A stretch of 10,776 bases of DNA from the NCBI GenBank assembly GCA_003118195.1, contig BEXV01002113.1, positions 55,981 to 66,756 on the forward strand. Direction: 5' to 3'. The DNA comes from Hemicentrotus pulcherrimus. Its lineage: Eukaryota > Echinodermata > Echinoidea > Camarodonta > Strongylocentrotidae. Of the stretch, positions 7,693-10,776 are shown piece after piece (positions within the stretch are counted from its first letter, which is position 1; every line of letters starts with the position of its first letter). The notes beneath the pieces were generated by a model. It was not told the DNA's origin. It did no database searches and was given only the letters and a program-made list of their open reading frames with translations. The position numbers and the translations under genes were made by a program.

Positions 7693-7905
7693 GTACGCAT
7701 GCATTCAACGAATAATAAGAGGCTCTTCCAGTTCATTCAAGTCCTTTGCAAGATATCAGATGCATGTATATATTCTTATACAGTACTAGCCGTCCTTGTG
7801 CATTACAACAGGATCCTCCACGCTCCCCCTCCATGCTCCCCCTCCCCACCTGAAACTTGCCCACCGTGGAACTTTGCCTTCATTTATATAAGCAGTAATA
7901 AATAG
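7693..7905 (+). CDS. Candidate terminal exon, product unrecognised
   Basis: A strong acceptor (ACTCTTTCCTCAG, ending at 7692) precedes a frame that is open in phase 0 for 70 codons to TAG at 7903-7905. It reads VRMHSTNNKRLFQFIQVL at the start, passes through LCKISDACI, then a proline/cysteine-rich stretch (PPPCSPSPPETCPPWN) over a CTCCCCCTCC-rich repeat, and ends ISSNK. An AATAAA hexamer at 7897-7902 overlaps the last codons. If the gene were an IAP, a C-terminal RING would be expected, but the Cys/His spacing of a RING is not present. The frame may run past a real donor or into non-coding sequence. I do not assign a function. Confidence 0.25.
   Translation, partial: VRMHSTNNKRLFQFIQVLCKISDACIYSYTVLAVLVHYNRILHAPPPCSPSPPETCPPWNFAFIYISSNK
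7897..7902 (+). promoter_or_regulatory. Possible polyadenylation hexamer AATAAA
   Basis: AATAAA overlaps the final codons of the candidate terminal exon. A second one lies at 8293-8298. In DNA this AT-rich such hexamers are common by chance, so either, both or neither may be used. Confidence 0.2.
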
Positions 7906-8694
7906 GAATGAAAGATAGAAAGGCTGCTATTCTGTGCTGAAATATGTAATGTACTTGCCCATTTAGGTAGCCAAGGATATTTGCAGCACTTACAATAATA
8001 CATCAAGTAAAAACTAAAGAAGCACATGTTCATATTTGCCTCATGGTAACTTTTAGCCACATGTGTTTTTTAACTCACCAACATGCCAAGCAAAATATAT
8101 GGATTTCTGATATTCATGATATGTAACACAAATGTGTGGCCAGTTTTCTAGATGAGATTGTAGAAGGAAACAAAAGTGAGAAATGTGTATATATAAACAT
8201 ATTTTTTGCTGCTGTTTATATTATTTATGCCTTAAAATCTTGTCTCACAGGCCTGTACTTCATTTTGAAATGATTAATTATTTTGGGCATTAAATAAAAT
8301 GAACTGTCAATTAAATACAAAGATCAAATTTATTTTTTGCCATTGTCAGGATTAGGAATTATGGACCTGTAAAATGCAGATTCATCCACCAATTTTGTTT
8401 TCTGTCGTTTAAATAAAATTTTACAAAACAAATTAGATAATCAGAGTATTCAACACCTTGGTGTAGGAAATGCGTAGTCCGGTTTATGAACCTAAAAACA
8501 AGTAAAAATAAGTAAACAATTAATAATTTTAGAAATACTAAGTGCTGAATTGAACAATGCCTTATCTTCATCATGCCAAATGTAATTATAGCTTTACCAT
8601 AGTATATTTAATAGTATTTTCAAACTCTGTATATGTGTGTGTTTTGATTCCTTCATATTGCGTTAGATGCAATTTTTTTGGTTTGTTTTAAAAT
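7906..8694. other. AT-rich sequence, no gene recognised
   Basis: Nothing coding is recognisable on either strand. The minus-strand open frame at 8359-8574 is hydrophobic and biased in the way AT-rich random sequence is. The stretch could be 3' untranslated region of the preceding candidate gene, or intergenic. Confidence 0.45.
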
Positions 8695-8990
8695 TCAGAC
8701 ATGTAATCATCAGGACTTGCAATAGATAGTACTAGATTCTTTTATATGAAGTTTAGAATAGTATGTATTTGTCACTCTGCCATGAACTAGAAGTTGGCAT
8801 GTATAGAACTTGTTAGGGGTATTTGCATAAAGAAAAGTATTTGATTGTGAAAGTATTATGAAAAGATACTATTTGTAAGAGTATATGAAACAAAGTATAT
8901 ATGAACAAGAAGGAAATATTGTTATTGAATGATGTGCAGAGCATTGGTAAAATGCAGTGAGTGGGGGTTGATATGCAATTGCAATTATTT
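8695..8990. repeat. Dispersed direct repeat, copy A (~296 bp)
   Basis: This begins TCAGACATGTAATCATCAGG and ends GCAATTGCAATTATTT, and is repeated in the same orientation at 9844-10066. It contains a 67-bp internal segment (8766-8832) missing from the other copy. Outside the indels the copies are very similar, for example GAAAGTATTATGNAAAGATA and the AGTATATATGAACAAGAAGG stretch. No coding capacity or TG...CA ends are seen, so these are not obviously LTRs. Confidence 0.82.
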
Positions 8991-9218
8991 TTTTTTTATA
9001 TTTTGAAAATGTCTTTAAGTGGGAAAATAACGACTATAGAGCCAGTAAGTAATAATATGATTTTCAGACCATTGTACCGAATGGTTTGTTTTTTTATGCT
9101 GCGCAAAGCTTCAATCGGTTTAATTTTGGCCATTACAATAAGTGGGTTATTGATGTAGACAAATGCTTATGTACCCTACAGCTCATTTTATGTATGTTAT
9201 CCCCAAAGAAGAAAAAAG

Positions 9219-9248
9219 CCAGTCAGTCACTCAGTAGTGTCTGACTGG
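9219..9248. repeat. Compact hairpin, 13-bp arms
   Basis: CCAGTCAGTCACT (9219-9231) pairs with AGTGTCTGACTGG (9236-9248) across the 4-base loop CAGT, with one T-T mismatch. It is not followed by a U-run typical of a terminator, and the arms are too short for a standard animal microRNA precursor. It may be the centre of a decayed foldback element. Confidence 0.6.
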
Positions 9249-9550
9249 GAAGTCTAATCACGGGTTTCCTTGCATAATTTGAATATTAGGACGCTCCTAA
9301 CGTTTAAATTTCACAGATAGGACATAACGGTACATGATATATTCATAATTCCTGCAAAGTTCTACAGAATTTGATGATGGCTGCTAAAGGGACAAAGTAT
9401 CTTTAATGTTGTTATGGTAAATGAAATAAGATTGTATCATTGTGTTTTACATTTTAATTAATGTATAGGTATGTAAGAAGAAGAAATGCCATTTCCTTTA
9501 CATACCGGTAATGATAAATATGCAATTTTTTTATTTGCAATTTTGTACTT

Positions 9551-9565
9551 GGGGGGGGGGGGGGG
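9551..9565. repeat. G15 homopolymer
   Basis: Fifteen consecutive G residues are followed by the palindrome TACATGTA. A G run this long can form quadruplex or slipped structures and is prone to length error in sequencing. Confidence 0.85.
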
Positions 9566-9843
9566 TACATGTACAATATTGTGTAGACCAAACTCCACAC
9601 CATCCACATCTATCATTCATGTATCAATTTCAGAATGCATTTCAACTTTGATCACGTTTACCCATCATAAATAAACTAATGTTCAAATATGTGTTCATCT
9701 AAGAAAGCATAAAATAAATCTAATGGATGCCAAAACCAATTGATATTGTACAGGGCATATTAATTTTGGATTATCAATTAACAAATCAACTCTGTCATAT
9801 AATAATAATGTGCATTGCGTGTAGATACATACTTTTTTTAGAC

Positions 9844-10066
9844 TCAGACATGTAATCATCAGGCAATAGATAGTACTAAAATTCCTTTTTTTATGTAGTT
9901 TAGAATAGTATGAAAAGTATTTGATTGTGAAAGTATTATGGAAAGATACTATTGGTAAGAGTATATGATACAAAGTATATATGAACAAGAAGGAAGTATT
10001 GTTAATGAATGATGTGCATAGCATTGTTAAAATGCAGGTGGGGTTGATTTGCAACTGCAATTATTT
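9844..10066. repeat. Dispersed direct repeat, copy B (~223 bp)
   Basis: Second, shorter copy of the repeat at 8695-8990, in the same orientation. It lacks the 67-bp segment present in copy A and also has a 5-bp deletion near its start (CAGGCAATAG against CAGGACTTGCAATAG). The 121-codon minus-strand frame covering much of it (9695-10060) is not preserved in copy A, so I do not treat it as coding. Confidence 0.82.
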
Positions 10067-10167
10067 GGTATATATTTTTGTATCACGTGCAGCATTTTAT
10101 TTTTTTTAAAGATATTTGTTTTGATTTGTTGTTCAATTTTGTTTCAATTGAGTTCTATATATTTTTA

Positions 10168-10199
10168 GCAATTGTCGCAATTGTCGCAATTGTCGCAAT
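10168..10199. repeat. 9-bp minisatellite (GCAATTGTC)n
   Basis: Three perfect tandem copies of GCAATTGTC are followed by a partial GCAAT. The unit holds the palindrome CAATTG. Read on the minus strand it would encode a repeated Leu-Arg-Gln, but nothing supports translation. Confidence 0.85.
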
Positions 10200-10776
10200 G
10201 ATATAGGTATATATTTTCGCAGTTGAAACCATTGAACAATGGATATATTAAGAGGCATTTCAGTCTTTGACAGATCTAAAAATGGTTTAGGTTTTATACC
10301 TTGTAATTGTGTAGTTTTTATTCCAAATTTAATAATATGACCTTGTTTAGATATAAGTGTAGAGTTTAAGTTTATCACATGAATATAGGGTAGTAGTTTT
10401 TGTGTAAATGGTCACTGTTTGCAAATGAACAAGTACCATTACCTTGATTAACATTACATACAAAAAAAAGTAAGTGTGCCTATACTGTGGATACAGGGTA
10501 ACCCATATACATGCTGTGAACCTACATTGTATTTGCACCTTGACTTTTGCAACATTCAATATCACATGTCAGGGAATTTACTTATACTCATTTAGTAAGC
10601 ATTACAAAAAAGTATTCAATCAATTCAAAAGAGGTATTATTGTGATTTAGTGACTGCCATAGGGCTTAAAGGTACTATGTCCTATTTGCAGGCCCCCCAA
10701 AAAATGAAAAGGTTAAATTCCAACAGCATTTAAAAGTAAATACTAATTTAGAACTCCCCCCCCCCCAAAAAAAAAA
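10200..10776. other. AT-rich end region with terminal C11-A10 run; no gene recognised
   Basis: No coding exon or defined element is visible. The minus-strand frames (10133-10378 and 10347-10565) have random-like composition. The window ends in 11 C residues (10756-10766) followed by 10 A residues, a low-complexity junction. Confidence 0.45.

Larger units (their letters stand above)
8991..9843. other. Spacer between the two direct repeats; no gene recognised
   Basis: The spacer has no supported coding sequence. The plus-strand frames at 8961-9158 and 9486-9674 show no family signature. It contains a 13-bp-arm hairpin (9219-9248) and a run of 15 G residues (9551-9565). If the flanking repeats arose by one segmental duplication, this is the unique part of a unit of about 1.15 kb. 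Confidence 0.45.

Noticed and set aside
9695..10060. 121-codon minus-strand open frame
   Set aside because: It overlaps direct-repeat copy B, is not preserved in copy A, and its composition (Leu, Ile, Tyr, Thr, Cys, Phe) is what AT-rich non-coding DNA gives.
8695..10066. LTR retrotransposon with the direct repeats as LTRs
   Set aside because: The copies lack TG...CA ends, there is no primer-binding site or polypurine tract, and the ~850-bp interior has no gag or pol frame.
1..10776. CRISPR array, bacterial operon, tRNA or rRNA gene
   Set aside because: No regularly spaced short repeats with unique spacers, no long collinear reading frames with ribosome sites, and no cloverleaf or rRNA signature were seen.

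Overview
The window looks like animal nuclear DNA, AT-rich and dense in repeats. It has no long open reading frames, no bacterial gene organisation and no recognisable tRNA or rRNA. Candidate coding sequence is split into short exons with GT...AG borders. The rest is an inverted-repeat transposon, a foldback element, a non-LTR tail, tandem duplications and long homopolymers. The style (many TACATGTA-type motifs, the GCGCCTTGAG...GCGCTAT retroposon tail, small MITEs) suggests a marine invertebrate deuterostome such as a sea urchin. That assignment is inference; no species is proven by the sequence.

Layout. 1-600 is low-complexity, pyrimidine-rich DNA. 690-900 is an unusually CpG-rich block that could be a promoter or 5' exon. 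900-2196 shows no gene. 2197-3673 is a near-identical tandem duplication of a ~735-bp unit, with one undetermined base at the junction. 3674-4326 is unassigned. 4327-7905 carries a possible multi-exon plus-strand gene or gene relic. Its introns hold a foldback element (4490-4655), a short repeat/palindrome cluster (4860-4955), a TTAA-flanked MITE (5100-5349), a SINE/LINE-type tail (5711-5779) and a more GC-rich repeat-like block ending near 7047. 7906-10776 is AT-rich and gene-poor, with a dispersed direct duplication (8695-8990 and 9844-10066), a hairpin, a G15 run and a 9-bp minisatellite.

The most informative coding signal is the exon at 5994-6196. Its translation resembles the UBA domain found between the BIR and RING domains of inhibitor-of-apoptosis (IAP) proteins, but an in-frame TAA sits inside it where a Gln codon would fit. 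The surrounding exons are only partly compatible in phase and no clear RING or BIR domain was found. A decayed or truncated UBA-containing gene is therefore more likely than an intact one. I found no convincing new biological system. The rest is ordinary accessory eukaryotic repeat biology with some well-preserved structures.
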